DNA of 64,000 nucleotides from Magnolia sinica (lineage: Eukaryota; Streptophyta; Magnoliopsida; Magnoliales; Magnoliaceae), in the NCBI RefSeq assembly GCF_029962835.1, contig NC_080584.1, positions 76,164,862 through 76,228,861 of the forward strand. Direction: 5' to 3'. A model generated the notes under the pieces. It did not search any database. It saw nothing but the letters and a program-made list of their open reading frames with translations, and was not told the origin of the DNA. Positions 36,101 to 49,013 of the stretch are shown in pieces. The first letter of the stretch is position 1. Every line of letters begins with the position of its first letter. The translations under genes and the position numbers were made by a program.

Positions 36101-39100
36101 TTATCTAGCTTCCATCGCAGAAATCGTCATCAGATTGACTGAACAAGATCCTGGAGTAGTCATTGATAAGTTTTTTCCTGAAGAAAATGCAGGTCGTTTT
36201 GGAGTAGGCAGAGGCGCAGTTTCATTGCTAAGCAGAGCGGCCACATTCGACATGGTGGGCCGATCCTTAGCACTTTCTTGCACACACAAAAGTCCCATGT
36301 GGATGCATCTTGTGATTTCCCATATGGGAGATGAATCACGCAGCGTTGGATCTATCAACTCAGAGCCCCTACCATTCTTCCACAGCTCCCATGCCTGTAA
36401 AAATCACATTCACCTAGTGTTGTAAATGAAGTTCTATTATAAATTAAAGTAAAACAAAAAATGGAAAGAAAAATTCTTGGTATTCAGGATTCCAATATAA
36501 TCCTGAAATCGGCAATATTTGGAAATGAGTTTGTTTTGCCCACATCGCGAATCCGAGCCACCAACATCTGTCACCCCACCAGGGCACATCTGATATTCTC
36601 AGATGATCTGAACCATCTTGATTTGGGTTCCACAAAAAGGTACATGATAAAAATCATATACTTGAATGGATGATTCTGACCATGGATGTTATGGGCAGTT
36701 GAACTTGTACACTCATTTTTCAAGTTCATGAATCATAGGTCATGATCATTTATTTTCAGCTTTATTATTGGACCATAGGCCATTCAGAATAGTGCCCATA
36801 GGATGGTTGCTTCTAATTATCCAACCATCTTTGCATGTTGATCACATAGGGTACAGATGGGCCCTACCAAAATTGATTATATGGAATATAATGGTTTTCT
36901 CTTCTTGGCTGTCCGAACATTACCATACACAATAAATTCAGTTCACTAACTCACATATCCTAGAAGGTTAAGAGATTCTTCGAAATGATGAAAGCTAGTA
37001 TTCTTCTTGCCACTAACAATCTCTAGCAGTAAGACTCCAAAGCTATAGACATCTGATTTCTCCGAGAAGAGTCCTCCCATGGCGTACTCTGGAGACATAT
37101 ATCCACTGCATTCCACCAAGGAAAAAGAAAAAAGCGCAGATCGTTATAAAAATGAATGGATGTGTTTGTGAATTCATGTGCACTCTACACTCATGGAAAT
37201 AGATTATACTTACTGTGTCCCAACAATCCTTTTTGTATTTGCTATGGATTCATTCTGTCCGAATATTCTTGCCATGCCGAAATCTGATATTTTTGGGTTC
37301 ACTTCTGAGTCCAAAAGAATATTACTAGGTTTTAGATCTCTATGAATGATTCTCAATCTTGAGTACTTGTGAAGGTATAGAAGCCCCTGAGCAATCCCAT
37401 TTATGATCCGCACACGTTTCCCCCAATCCAAAAGCTTCCGTTTCACCGGATCTAGTTCCACATTTTCAACAAAATGTACAAATACAAACATATTTTAGGA
37501 CCCAGTGAATGTTCGACCAAGCTCAAGCATATAACTGAGTAAAGCAATAGTTAAAAGAATGTAGTAACGAACCGAAAATGATGGTATCCAAGCTTTTGTT
37601 TGGCATGTACTCGTAGACTAGGATCTTTTCTTCTCCTTCAGTGCAGCAACCCAAAAGCCGAACAAGATTCATGTGTTGGAGCCTAGCGATGAGAATAATC
37701 TCAGTTTTGAACTCTTCTAACCCTTGACCGGATCTTTCAGAAAGCCTTTTCACAGCTATTTCTGGTCCCTTGTTTAATTTACCCTGAAGATCACAGATAC
37801 TTGTGTTAAGTATGAGCGATTGCCCATGAATCCATTTCAAGGACTCCCATATAGAAGAACTCAGAATCTTCCGCAAAAAAACACTTTGTATTTCACAATA
37901 GGGACTAAAAGATTACCTTGTAAACAGGGCCAAAGCCGCCCTCTCCCAGCTTATTTGCAACGGAGAAGTTATCTGTGGCGGCTGAAATAGTAGCAAAATT
38001 GAATAATTGAAAGTCGAAACTGTTCTTCCCACCTTCCAGAGATTGGTTGGTTATCGCCATGTTAATACCTAAATCAAACATCGATGCTGCCCCGATCATT
38101 TCTCTCTTTGCTAATTAAACAGAACAAAACAGAGGAATCTCTTTAGTTATATTTCGATAAGAGAGAAGATGTTAAAAACTATCGGATGTAGATCAAAGCA
38201 TGTTGCTTTTATCCTCAAGAGGCTAGGTACCTTTATGTCTAAGCTCTCTTCTATGCCGGACACGCGCACTCCGGAAATAACAAATGATGCCGGCAAATAC
38301 AAGAAGCGTCGAAGGGACTATTACTGGAGCGATTATCCATAACTGTCTCTTGCTTCCTTCATCTGAAAAACAAGGTTAGGCTTGATTAAATCAATGACCT
38401 CATTTCAACAAAAAAAAAAAAGTTTAAATTTATAAATTCAATATAATAAAAACCAGTTATCATGCAGTGGAGTCAGCAAGTTAACTGATTTGATTCATGA
38501 CCAACTCTTTGATTCTGTAATAGACTTACCCAGTTCAAAATCTGCTCGACGAACATAAAGATCTTGCCCACTGTTGCTGTTTTCTTGAAGACCCATCAGC
38601 TCCCCGTGCCAAAGATGGCATCTGGTGCCATTCCCGTGGGAAGAAGCATAAGCAGTACATGAACAATCACCCATACATTTAGCGTTACAATCTTCGAACT
38701 GTAGGCTCAAATCTGTGAAGGTATGTGAGGGAGCAGGCAATCTCATCATCTTCATCAACATGAACCGGTCTCCATCACCACACCTCAACTGTGTTCGCCT
38801 TACACACCCAGCAGACCACACGTTTGATTCCCATTCTCTACGCGAACGGGGCTCAAACCCATCCAAACACTTGCAGGGCGATGATGAGCCCTCGTTGCAA
38901 ACACCATTGTGCCCACAGTAGGTGTCAAAGTCACATTCTCCTCTTGGTTGGGACCATAATACGCTCCATGCCTGGGTTTCCTCTGACCATGTGAATAGCT
39001 GGATTTGACCAGAAACATCCATCACTAACCTTGAAATAACCGAATCATCCTTGAGAGAATATCTGAAATAGCTCCCATTTTCATCAGATTCATAGCTGAA

Positions 39101-39832
39101 TTTATACGATCTCGTTTCAGGAATGGAGCTGAAAATCTGTCCATTCCAAAATCCGCTCGTCCAATGCCTTACTCTCCTCTGTTTCCAAATAGAGAACTGG
39201 CCTGTCGAGCTCAAATCCAATCCCAGCGTGAAATCCCCAGGACTAGGATCATCTTTACTTCTCCATGATGTAAGCATGGTTGGGCTTCTCCCAATCACAC
39301 TAAGCCTCAGTTTCATGCCGGGTAGATAAGTATCGGAAGGATGATCAAAGCTCTGCCACAAGACATCTCCATTTCCTTCGGTTAATATAAGGTTTCCTGA
39401 ATCGGAGAGCGTCAGTCTTGAATTGCTTTCCGCAGGCACAGATGACAATAGTATGCGGACTTCCCAATTACTAGTATCAGAGCTACGACCCTGGATCATC
39501 AAATTCTCATTGGTAATGATAGTTAAGGATCCAGAAGAATCTGAGAGCGGTGTTTTTCTGTTCGCAACCCATAATATAATTCTTTCTGTGCCTTTCTTGT
39601 ACCATATCCCAATATACCGTTTGTTGGAATTGCCTGGGCTGAAGAAACCCAGTTCGAAGTTCTGGTTTGCTGAGACCAGGCTCTGTGCCTCTCCAACCCA
39701 TTCGCCACGCCTTGGCCGGTCTCGGATTGATTCGCCTTGTTTAAGAGTGTCTCTGCATTGGGAGAGAGTCATGCAGAAGCAAGAGAAGATGAAGAGAAAA
39801 ACAAAGGAAACCCATCCTGTGATGCTGCCCAT
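36101..39832 (-). CDS. G-type lectin S-receptor-like Ser/Thr kinase, complete
   Basis: Seven GT-AG exons: 39832-38530, 38362-38231, 38110-37917, 37783-37573, 37451-37214, 37105-36955 and 36394-36101. They sum to 2523 bases with consistent phases, giving 840 residues. Signal peptide about 1-25, then a mannose-binding-lectin domain ([16 protein letters not shown]), an SLG region, an EGF-like/PAN cysteine-rich part to about 434, and a transmembrane helix about 442-460. The kinase carries [10 protein letters not shown] (about 534-543), [20 protein letters not shown] and SPEYAM, so catalytic residues are present. It is the S-domain receptor class, acting at the plasma membrane; its ligand and pathway are not shown by sequence. 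The start is the Met before the signal peptide and is shared with the paralogue. No lesions seen. Confidence 0.95.
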
Positions 39833-40058
39833 GAGCTAGTGATGTTTAAAACCTGATCTCCACTATTCAAATGAAATGGATCTTGTTTTGATACGGTGAT
39901 TTTGAACTCTGTTTTGCTCTTTCTGTGGAGGCCAGATCCTCTGCTAACGATTCCCAGGCCTGTTTGATTTTTCAAATTGATTGTTATTAAATAGAATTTC
40001 ACCCTGACTGGAAATTGGCAGGTACTGCTACGGAAACGGTCCAAAAGGATTAACTTAA
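39833..40058 (-). promoter_or_regulatory. 5' flank of the intact kinase
   Basis: Conserved with 53299-53420 upstream of the paralogue (GCTAGTGATGTTTAAAAC, AAATGGATCTTGTTTTG, TCTGTTTTGCTCTTT), so it probably holds the 5' UTR and core promoter. It ends at a MITE. Confidence 0.6.
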
Positions 40059-40353
40059 ATTTGTGGGACCCACCATAATGTATATGACATATCCGTGTTG
40101 TCCATCTGCTTTACCATGATATTCTGAAGCATGAGCCGAAAAATGAAGCAGATCCAACAGTGAAGTGGGTCACACCAAAGTAAACAGTTGCCCCAAAAAG
40201 TTTTTAACGGTAAGTGTTGGATTCCCTTCTTCTTATGGAGTGGTCCACTTGAAGTTTAAATTTGGCTCATTTTTGGCTTATGCCCTAAATTCAGTTGGCA
40301 TAGCAGATGAATGGTGTGCATAATCCACATACATCATGGTGGGCCCCACAAAT
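40059..40353. mobile_element. MITE with GTGGG-CCCACC inverted ends, upstream of the kinase
   Basis: Left ATTTGTGGGACCCACCATAA is mirrored by the right end (ATTTGTGGGGCCCACCATGA on the complement). Pairing continues through AATGTAT-TG, TCCATCTGCT and GCATAAGCC-type blocks. About 295 bases, no coding capacity. Confidence 0.85.
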
Positions 40354-40510
40354 ATTTAGCAGCATCTCAATTTTAGCGTTGAGAAAAGTATGAGTGAAAT
40401 CAATTCTAGAAAAAAAATGCTGTGATTACGCATGCAAGTAATTATTACCTATCTACAGTGCATTTACATTTAAAAGACTTTTCCAACTCTCATTCAACTT
40501 TGAAGTAGCA

Positions 40511-40926
40511 AATAGAAACGTGCCCAATTAGAGTACCTAGTTAGCTGACTACTAGCCCTCACCATGGCAGTTGCTTCTTCACGTGGAAGTATGCAATGTT
40601 AAAATTCACTGGGGCCTACAACATCGACAGAAGAAGGGATGGTTCTGATTGGGCTAAATTCAATTCTGGTCTGGACTGCATAATTATCAAGTCCAAACCT
40701 AGCACAAAGTGGGCTGAGCATGGTCCGGTTCAACGTACCTTCATCCTATTTATGAATCCATCTGGGCCTTGATACTGTATATGTGAGCCGTTGATGTTCA
40801 TGTGGCCCCCAAAAATAAAAAAAATAAAAATAAAAATCTGACTTTAGTGAACTCTGAAGAAAATAGCATAAACTTTTCATAGAAAAGAAAGACTCGAAGA
40901 TGAGAAAAATCAAAGTCTTTAGCAAA
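40511..40926. repeat. partner of the duplicated segment at 6581-6980
   Basis: Same order of shared blocks as its partner, with an extra A-rich run near 40806-40836. Confidence 0.8.
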
Positions 40927-41029
40927 AAGGTGACCACTTCGAAAAGTCAACAATGGCGTTCTGTTTCTGACTTTGACGTGGCCATTAGGGAGGCCGATTG
41001 CACATGGGCAATAGCGTACTCAGTAAACA

Positions 41030-41260
41030 CTCTGAGGCTAACACGCAGTGCATGTGTCGTCTCCATGCCGTCCATCCATTTTGTTAGATCATATTGGATC
41101 ATAAGCCCAAAATCGAAATATATCCAAAGATCAACTGCACCACACCACAGAAAACAGTGGGGATATCGGCATCCACCGTTGAAACATTCCTAAGCCCACG
41201 GTATTTTTATTTTTATTTTTTTGTCATCCAATCTGTCCATTAGGTCGCAGAAAACATAAG
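41030..41260. repeat. MITE-like fragment
   Basis: Contains GCCGTCCATCCATTTTGTTAGATCAT and ATCCACCGTTGAAACATTCC-type words that recur in the window's MITE family. Ends not defined. Confidence 0.4.
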
Positions 41261-41344
41261 GCTTATAAACTTTGATTGATATGAACCATTCAAAATTCAC
41301 ACATACAACTAGGAAGAAGCCACATAATGCAAGAGTTATGTTGA

Positions 41345-41416
41345 TGGGATTATTCAAGCCCTTAAAACAGGACCATTTTATGGGATTATTCAAGCCCTTT
41401 AAACGGGACCATTTTG
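41345..41416. repeat. 36-bp tandem duplication
   Basis: TGGGATTATTCAAGCCC...GGGACCATTTT present twice in direct succession. Confidence 0.9.
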
Positions 41417-41745
41417 TTACATCAGTCTATAATTTATGTGCAATAAATCAAACTAGAACCATCAAATCAAAGTGTTACTTTAAAATCATAAGAAATACGT
41501 AGTGGGATCAATTAGTTAGATGTTTCAAGATGATGATAGGACTTGTTTTGTCTCTCAGTCAATCACGATTATCCAATTTCTTGCCATTGATGGGAAAGTT
41601 TAGGACCATAAGATTGACATGATTTGTTGGGAATATTATAGGAGCAGACCCCAATTCAATCAAACAAGATAAAATCAACACAAGTAAAAACACATAAAAC
41701 TCACCAATCTTATATGAAACTATATTATAAAAGATAAGAAACTTA

Positions 41746-41763
41746 TAATAATAATAATAATAA
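41746..41763. repeat. (TAA)n microsatellite
   Basis: Six ATA/TAA units within the left LTR. Confidence 0.85.
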
Positions 41764-42995
41764 ACCCTTCGAATCATCCAAAATTCTAACTTTTCTCTCT
41801 CCAAAACTCTCAGGAACCTTTTAACATTCACTTAGAATACCGTAATCTCAAGTACACCCGATATATATATATATATACTATCACAACCAGAATATAAACA
41901 AAACAAATAAATAAATAATTGGAATATAAACAAATCATGCACATACGCAGTTCTACGCATGTCATCGATCGATCGACATTGATCGAGGACACATGTTCGA
42001 TCAATCAAGCATGCTAAAAACAGTCTAGATAGTTGGGGTATTTTTCTATTTATTGTCAATTGATCGGCTGAATGATTCGATCAATCTACCATGGTCCAAA
42101 ATTGTCCGGATAACAATATGTCTAATCCCGGGGAGGTTCGATCGATCAAGCATGGTTGTCGATATATTGATGTCCCCTGTTTTTGCATATATTGAAGACA
42201 TCCATTCAACAATCTACACCATGGAATCAATCTTCATGATCCATTGTTCCACCATTTCATTGTCATCTCTAATCACCTTTCATCATAGATTCTTCATTGC
42301 TTCTTATACACACTTCGCCTTAAGTACAAACTACACGTAACTTGAACTTTTCTACAGGTACCACCTTCGTAAGAATGTTGGTCGGATTCATGCTTATGTG
42401 GATCTTCTCGAGAGTCACATCACCTTCCTCAAGCATATGTTAGAAAAAATGATAACGAACATCAATATGTCCAGTATGAGAATGGTAAACTAAGATTTTA
42501 GGAAAATTAATCATGCTTTCATTGTCACAATTAACCGGCACGGCTTCCTGTCGAAGCCCAAGATGATTTGTCATTCATCCCAACCAAACATCTTCTTTGA
42601 ATGCCTCTGTCACCACCAGATACTCAACTTCAGTTGTGAAAAGAATCACAACATACTAAAGCTTCGATATCCAACTGATCATACCACCTGCTAGAACAAA
42701 CGAATAGCCAGAAGTCAAACTTCTATTATCAACATTACCCACGTAATTGAAATCCACATAGCTTATTAACTTATCCTCCGACTTTTCAAATGTCAAGACA
42801 TAGTTCACTGTACCTTGTATATATCAAAGTAATACTTGCACTGCCTCCCAATGTTGTTTACCTAGGTTGGCCATATATCTGCTCCCAACACCCACTGCAT
42901 GTGAAATTTCTGGTCTCGAAAAAACTGTGACATACATCAAATTGCCAATGACAGTCGAATAAAGCACATGAGACATCACTTGCTTCTTTTCGTCT

Positions 42996-44727
42996 TGTTA
43001 GGGCATTGATTTGTGACCTTATTCGTTAATCACGTGAGTCTGTGTGTCATATAATCAGTTGAGCCCTTAAAAGTTGAAGACCAAATACAACAGTGGAGAT
43101 AAGCATCAATGAGGAAAGAATAGGTAAATGGGGTGCCTTGGTGACCCTAACCCTTAACCCAAAACAAGCCATTTAGCCTGTAGACGATCCTAACCCTATA
43201 AATACATCTCGTGATCATCTCTTAGCCTTAGGATCTTAATTGGAATATGATTATTAAGGTTAGTAGAGGTGTAATGCTGCTATGAAATCAAATGCCCAAA
43301 ATAACAGTTTTTAAGTGTTCTTCGATCCTATCAACGGGTTGTTGATGGGACTCGATCCAATCGAAGGTCCACTCGATATAATTGAATAAGGAGTCCAACA
43401 ACCAATAGAGATATATTTTAAATTTCTTAACGGGATCGACAGGGGATTCAATCCTATCGAAAGACCTTCGATCCCATCGAAGGCCATTTCAATCATATCG
43501 ACAAAGTTATTAACTAGCCGTTGCAAATCAGTTTTTTATAAAATTACATTTGGTTCTTGGGCATTTGGTGCAATAGAAGCCTAAGTGATTCAAAGATCAC
43601 ATCTCTCATTCTAAGCTAATATGTTTACAATATCAAGTTATCTTCATTATGATTCATCACTTGAAAGAGAATTATATCCTCAATGAGAAGATGAAGTTGA
43701 TCACTACTTTGTTTTACATATTAGACTTGAACCAATAGTAAAATTCTTATCTAAACCCTTTATAACACCCATATAGGTGAATTTTCTAAGATTTTAACCT
43801 TCCATTAGTTATATGAGATTCACCCAACATCCCATCATATTGGTCATCTCAAAGGATCACTACATGCAAGGTGTTTGATCTTGGAGTTAAGGTCTTTGCA
43901 AAGCATCAACATCATAATTGAAGGAGCAAATGGGAGTTGATTAAAGTACAGGATAACATCAATCAAGTAACCCAAGATAACGCATCAACGAGGCTCAATT
44001 CGACAAGTAAGTGTCATAAAGTATATGTACACTCGTTCCTTATATAGGATTGAGTGTAAGAGTTTAATTGCCCAAATCGACTAGGTTCTTGTGTATGACC
44101 TAAATCAAGTCCTTGTGTATGGCATTGACACAGGTACATACTTGTTGGTTCTTGTGTAGGAACGGGGTTCGTTCCTAACCTATAAAAAATATGTAAGTAT
44201 GTAAGTCTTCTAAGAAGTTGGTCCTTATGTAGGATTGTAAATGTTAGAGGTGAACCTAATTTAAAACCTCCAATACTGAAATTTGGTATAGTCATAGGTT
44301 GGTGTGTCTGCCCAGAGTGGAGTAGGGAAACCGAACTACTTTACATGCTTGTGTTTGGGATTATTATTTGAGCACTTATTTACTTATATGATTATTTAAA
44401 CGGATTATATGCATGCATGATTAGATGAATGCTAGCAGTTAATAGTTAGCACATCCCCACATACACATATACATTATCTTATAGACTAGTTGCTTCATGT
44501 AAATATTATTTGTAATATATGTGATTGGACTCATTAATAGCTTGGAAGCCTTAATGTTAAATTATTTTACTTTACTTGTATGGTATATTAGTTTAAGTTA
44601 GAAAATTGTATTTAGAAGGCTTAAAATACATTTGATCTTAATCACTCCTTTAGGACAACCTTTATTCTTTAGCTCTACCAAGCTTTCGTACATATAGTCT
44701 GTGGGCCTATTGCCTTACAGAATTTCA
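42996..44727. mobile_element. solo LTR-like insertion inside the copia RT
   Basis: TGTTAGGG...AATTTCA. On - the flanking copia frame reads ...SSEQCPTT before it and DEKKQVMSHV after it, the continuous order expected in copia, so the unit is an insertion. Flanks CGTCT and CATAT match at 3 of 5 positions, a decayed duplication. Inside are repeats of TCGATCC-ATCGAAGG (43318-43480) and GGTTCTTGTGTAGG/CCTTGTGTATGG (44090-44240). No protein found. Confidence 0.65.
43318..43500. repeat. TCGATCCYATCGA hairpin repeats
   Basis: Six or so copies of a self-complementary TCGAT-C-ATCGA word inside the inserted LTR. Confidence 0.7.
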
Positions 44728-45874
44728 CATATGTAGTAGGACATTGTTCTGAAGAAAGCATAACGTGAGCACATGGGGTGTGCTAATCAATTTCGCCTTG
44801 TCCATACCGAACTTAACCAATACCTTCTTAAGGTATTTTGCCTATGATAACTATGTTGTGCTCCTCTATCTGTCTCTATGAATATTTATATTGAGAAACT
44901 TCTTTATAGTCCTCAAATCTTTCATTTCAAGTCCTTGATAATTGAGTCTTCAATGCATTGATTTCAGACATGTTATGGCTAGATATAAACATGTCATCTA
45001 CGTACGATACTAGTACAATGAACTATTCATCATCCAGTGTCTTGTAAAAGATATGATGATTATACTCACTCTTGGTAAATCGCTGACCCATTATGAAAGT
45101 ATCAAACTTTTTGTACAACTGCATAAACAATTGTTTCAAGTTGTATAACAATCTCATCAATCTATAAAATTTATTCTTAACCCCTTATACTTTGAACCCT
45201 TCTATCTACTTATGTAAATCTGCTCCTCCAATTTTTCATGTAAGAAAATGATCTTCATATCCATCATTCCAAATCCAGGTTATATCGGGCAACTAGAGCT
45301 AAAACAAATCTGATAGACATTTGCTAAAATACAACCATAAAAATCTCACTGTAGTTGACACCCTCATTTTGCGTATACCCTTTTTGACCAATATCACCTT
45401 GTATCTATCCCACTTCTTGTAAATTCACTTATAACCAATCGATTTATGCCCCACTGAAAGCTCTAGCAGCTCCAATGTCACATTCTTATATAGAGAGTTC
45501 ATCTTGTCATGCATTATCGTCATGCACTTCTCAGCATCAGATCCATTTAATATTTCTTAAAAGGTAGATGGATCCCCCTTATCTATATATGAGGAAAAAA
45601 GTAAATTTGAATAATTTATATATCTATCTAGTAATTTGTAATCTCTTAGTGGATTTCTTCTGAGAGGTGGTTGCTCCACCTGCTCTTATACCTGTATCTG
45701 CAACTCAACTTCAAAATATGTCCCACCCTTTCGATTTCAACGTCAATTACTATTGATTTTTATGGTTCATTACTTTCATCCTTGTGGAATAAGGAAACCT
45801 CATCAAATCTGACGTCACGACTCAAAGTAATTTTCTGAGTGCTCTGGTCGTATGGCCTGTACCCTTTCACACCC

Positions 45875-47330
45875 TCACCATAGCTCACAAAGGTAAGTTT
45901 CTTTGCCCTTTTGTTCTAACTTATCTATCTCAACTAATGGTACATGAAAGTAAGTGCTGTAACCAAATACATGCAACCCTATGTAGTCAACATCATGAAC
46001 ACTCCACACCTCTTTAGGAATTTTACAGTCTATCGATATAGACAGGGACCTATTTAACAGATAACAAGTTGTATTCACAACCTAAGTCCATAACTCCTTA
46101 CCCAATCTAGTATTACTCAACATGCTTCAGTCTCTTTCTAAGAGAGCCTGATTTATTTGTTCCACTACACTATTCTGTTTAGGTGTGTGCTTTATTGTAT
46201 TATGTCATATAATCCCCTCACCTTTAGAAAACTGATTGAATTCCTTTTGAAGTGAATTCACCTCCATTAGTTGTCCTTAGAACCTTTAGTTTCAACCATA
46301 TTTACTTCCCAACCATTGTCTTCCACACTTTTAATATGGCAAATACATCGGATTTATTTTTAGGAAATAAACTCACACTTTTATGAAGTAGTTATCTATG
46401 AATGAGACAAAAAATAATGACTCATATAGGAAACAACGGATGATGTGCATCATATATCTTAATACATAGATTCAAGCACTCCTTTATATACATGCTTTCA
46501 AGTCTTAAAAGTTATTCATGTTTGTTTACCAAATATACAATACTCACATATATGAAAATCAATTCTTTTAAAAGCAAGAATCAAGTTATGATCAGAAAGT
46601 ACATTCATACCGAGCTCGCTCATGTAACCCAGATGCTCATGCCACAAACGTACCGACGTGGACTCCACTACAGACGCATTAGTTCCAAACCGATATGGTA
46701 TTTATGATCAACTTATAAAGATTTTATTCCATTGCGCTTTCATCACTCTGAGTACTATTTTAGAATCATTAGGGCCCGATCAAAACCAATAAACTTACAC
46801 CCCAGTGCCTCTAATGCCCCAAGAGAGATAAGATTCTTCTTGAGGTCAGGAATGTGTCTCACATCTATCAGAATATGCTCCATCTCATTAAACATCATAA
46901 TACGTACTGAACTAATTCTAACAACCTTACAGGCAATGTCATTGCCCATAAACACTTGTCCACCATTGCACTCATTGTAACTAGTGAATTAGTCTTGTTA
47001 AAAAGTCATGTGGTACGAGGCCCCCGTATCCAAAACTCACTCGTTCCACTATGTTGGATTCTTTTGGCGTATAATTAAATTTTCTCCCTTTTGAACCTTA
47101 GGATTTTAACAATCCTTTTTCATGTGTCATGTCATGCTACAATTTATGAACATCATTTTACCATTTTCTTTCGATTTGGATCTATATCTAGAATTTTCCT
47201 TCTCCTGTTCAGAATTCCTTCCCCTTAAAACCAACACATCTGTAGAGGTACCATTGCAACTGTCTTTCCTTCTCAATTGCTTCTCATGAAGGGTTGAGAT
47301 GATAGTTTCAATATCGATGTTTTCCATATC
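45875..47330 (-). pseudogene. gag end, protease and integrase of the minus-strand copia element
   Basis: On -, 47127-47327 holds a gag tail (SKSKENGKMMF), followed by a ruined zinc knuckle. A protease LDTGASYHM block comes next, then 46755-46955 (CKVVRISSVRIMMF, RHIPDLKKNLISLG) and the integrase tail at 45875-46078. Frames are broken repeatedly. It lacks any intact catalytic set. Confidence 0.8.
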
Positions 47331-47514
47331 ATAGATTAGAATGTCTACGGCATTCTCTTAAGACAGTGAAAGCGAATTCGCTAGAATTAAGGCTTGATCT
47401 TTATCTCTGATCTTAACTTCTTTATTTATCAATTTATATAACAATTCGTTGAATGTGCTCATGTGTTCGTTGATATCAAATTCATCTGTCATCTTAAGAT
47501 TGTAGAACTGTTTC

Positions 47515-47730
47515 TTAAGATGCAATCGACTGACTAAAGATTTTTTTCACATACAAACTATCAAGTTTCGTCCATATCCCTTTGGCAGTTTTTTTATTCA
47601 GGACATTGTAGAGAACATTGCCTGCTAGACACAATTGGATCAAGGTTATAGCCATCTCATTAAGTTCAATCCACTCTTCATTACTCATAGACGCAGTACG
47701 CTTCGCCTTATCTAGAAGAGCATGTTGCAA
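47515..47730 (-). pseudogene. gag N-terminal fragment of the minus-strand copia element
   Basis: An open stretch contains DEWIELNEMAITLIQLCLAG-like and IWTKLDSLYVKK words of the plant UBN2 gag family. Confidence 0.75.
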
Positions 47731-48040
47731 TTCTTATTGAAGTAGAAGATCTCTCATCTTCACCTTCCATATTTCAAAATTATTTGAACTAGTAAATTTC
47801 TCCGTTTCATACTTCATGTTAGACCATTTTTCGACATGTCTTAGATTAGAACTCAACACCCAACATTAGATCTGATACCACTTATTTAGAATATCGCGAA
47901 AGAAAACATGAATTCAATTAAACAAGACGAAATCAACGCAAGCAAAAACACTTAGAGAACACACCTATCTTACGTGGAAAAACCCTCTCGGGAAAAAACC
48001 TAAAGCACAAAGTGACAAGCGATCTACTATGAAACGATAT

Positions 48041-48043
<3 letters not shown>

Positions 48044-48088
<45 letters not shown>
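48044..48088. repeat. (GA)n microsatellite
   Basis: About 22 uninterrupted AG units inside the right copia LTR. Absent from the left LTR, so it expanded after insertion. Confidence 0.95.
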
Positions 48089-48090
<2 letters not shown>

Positions 48091-48271
48091 AATAACAATG
48101 AGAGCCCTATTTGAATAAACCAAAACCCTAGATTTTTTTCTCTTTAGAACCCTTAGGAACGTCTTAACATTCACTTAAAATATTATAATCTTGATTACAC
48201 CTGATATATATACTAGCAGAATTGGAATGGGAAACAAATTGTGCATATATTTTATAATGAAAGCCCCCTTA

Positions 48272-48418
48272 GAATCATGTCTATTTAATTTTCAGGAGGA
48301 CCACAATTTACAAACAAATGTACAAGTATGAAAAAAATTGACAAAGTTTTCTAACAGTCCACATATTTTAATCTCATGGCCACAAGCTGAGTGGGACCAT
48401 CTCTACTATTATGTGTGT

Positions 48419-48452
<34 letters not shown>

Positions 48453-48794
48453 CAAGAGTTGCTAGGAATAAAATTTTGCATGCAATAAACTTTTTTGTTG
48501 TTGCTAATATTAGAGGATATGAAAGGGTCTTGAATCAAAACAAAAGGCGTTTCAGTTATTCACTACGTGAAGCAGTGTGTACCTAACAAAGACAGATTTT
48601 TTATTTTCTTTTACGCACACCCACAGATGATCCCATGATTTAGTATTAAAACAGAGTATGTCTACTACCGGGCCATGGAACTGGATCCAATAAAAAACAC
48701 CTGTTATATAGAAGAGGTGAGAAAGATTTACCAGAGATCACATAAGTCCATTTTAATAATTATCTATAGTATGCATTTTATGCTCTAAGAATGC
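48272..48794. repeat. duplicated 3' flank (copy of 35276-35760)
   Basis: Same block order as the intact kinase's 3' flank. A (TG)n run at 48412-48450 replaces a short TATA stretch in the other copy. Confidence 0.85.
48412..48450. repeat. (TG)n microsatellite
   Basis: About 18 TG units. Confidence 0.95.
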
Positions 48795-49013
48795 CGAGAT
48801 ATGATGTTGGATTCCCTTGACAAGGCAGGATATTGTTGAGTTCTGCTATTGGCAGTCACATCACCATCATAGAATATAGAATGCTAATGTCGACATTCAT
48901 AGAACATAGTGAAGTAATTTTAGTGAAAATAAAAAATTTTTTAAAAATGTCGTAGATGTTGTTAAAAATATAGCCAGCCCTTTATTTAGGTTCCATCACA
49001 GAAATTGTTAACT
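48795..49013 (-). pseudogene. tail-only remnant of a further S-receptor-like kinase copy
   Basis: Matches the 3' end of both minus-strand kinases: 49383-49570 next door and 35945-36125. The last codons read TISVMEP-K then TAA at about 48984-49013, after which homology stops. Only the final eight or so codons and the 3' flank remain. Confidence 0.8.

Larger units (their letters stand above)
41627..48262 (-). mobile_element. decayed Ty1/copia element, minus strand
   Basis: Related LTR-like ends lie at about 41627-42050 and 47886-48262 (shared CAATTAAACAAGA-AAATCAACGCAAG, CTTAACATTCACTTA and ACACCTGATATATAT words). A primer-binding site reading TGGTATCAGATC on - lies just inside the right LTR (about 47870). 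On - the order is gag, LDTGASYHM-type protease near 47030, integrase end at 45875-46078 (PKEVWS, LHVFGY), RT around 44740-45500, and RNase H to about 42360 (HTGHIDVRYHFF). Many stops. A 1.73 kb LTR-like insertion splits it. The outer right LTR is truncated where the kinase duplication starts. Confidence 0.85.

Noticed and set aside
36135..36425. Plus frame opposite the last kinase exon, repeated at 49585-49875
   Set aside because: Antisense shadow of a conserved exon in both kinase copies; no independent evidence.
39423..39839. 138-codon plus frame opposite kinase exon 1
   Set aside because: Antisense shadow of the lectin-domain exon.
43318..43500. CRISPR-like array of short repeats
   Set aside because: Units are irregular self-complementary words without uniform spacers, in a plant LTR; no CRISPR context.
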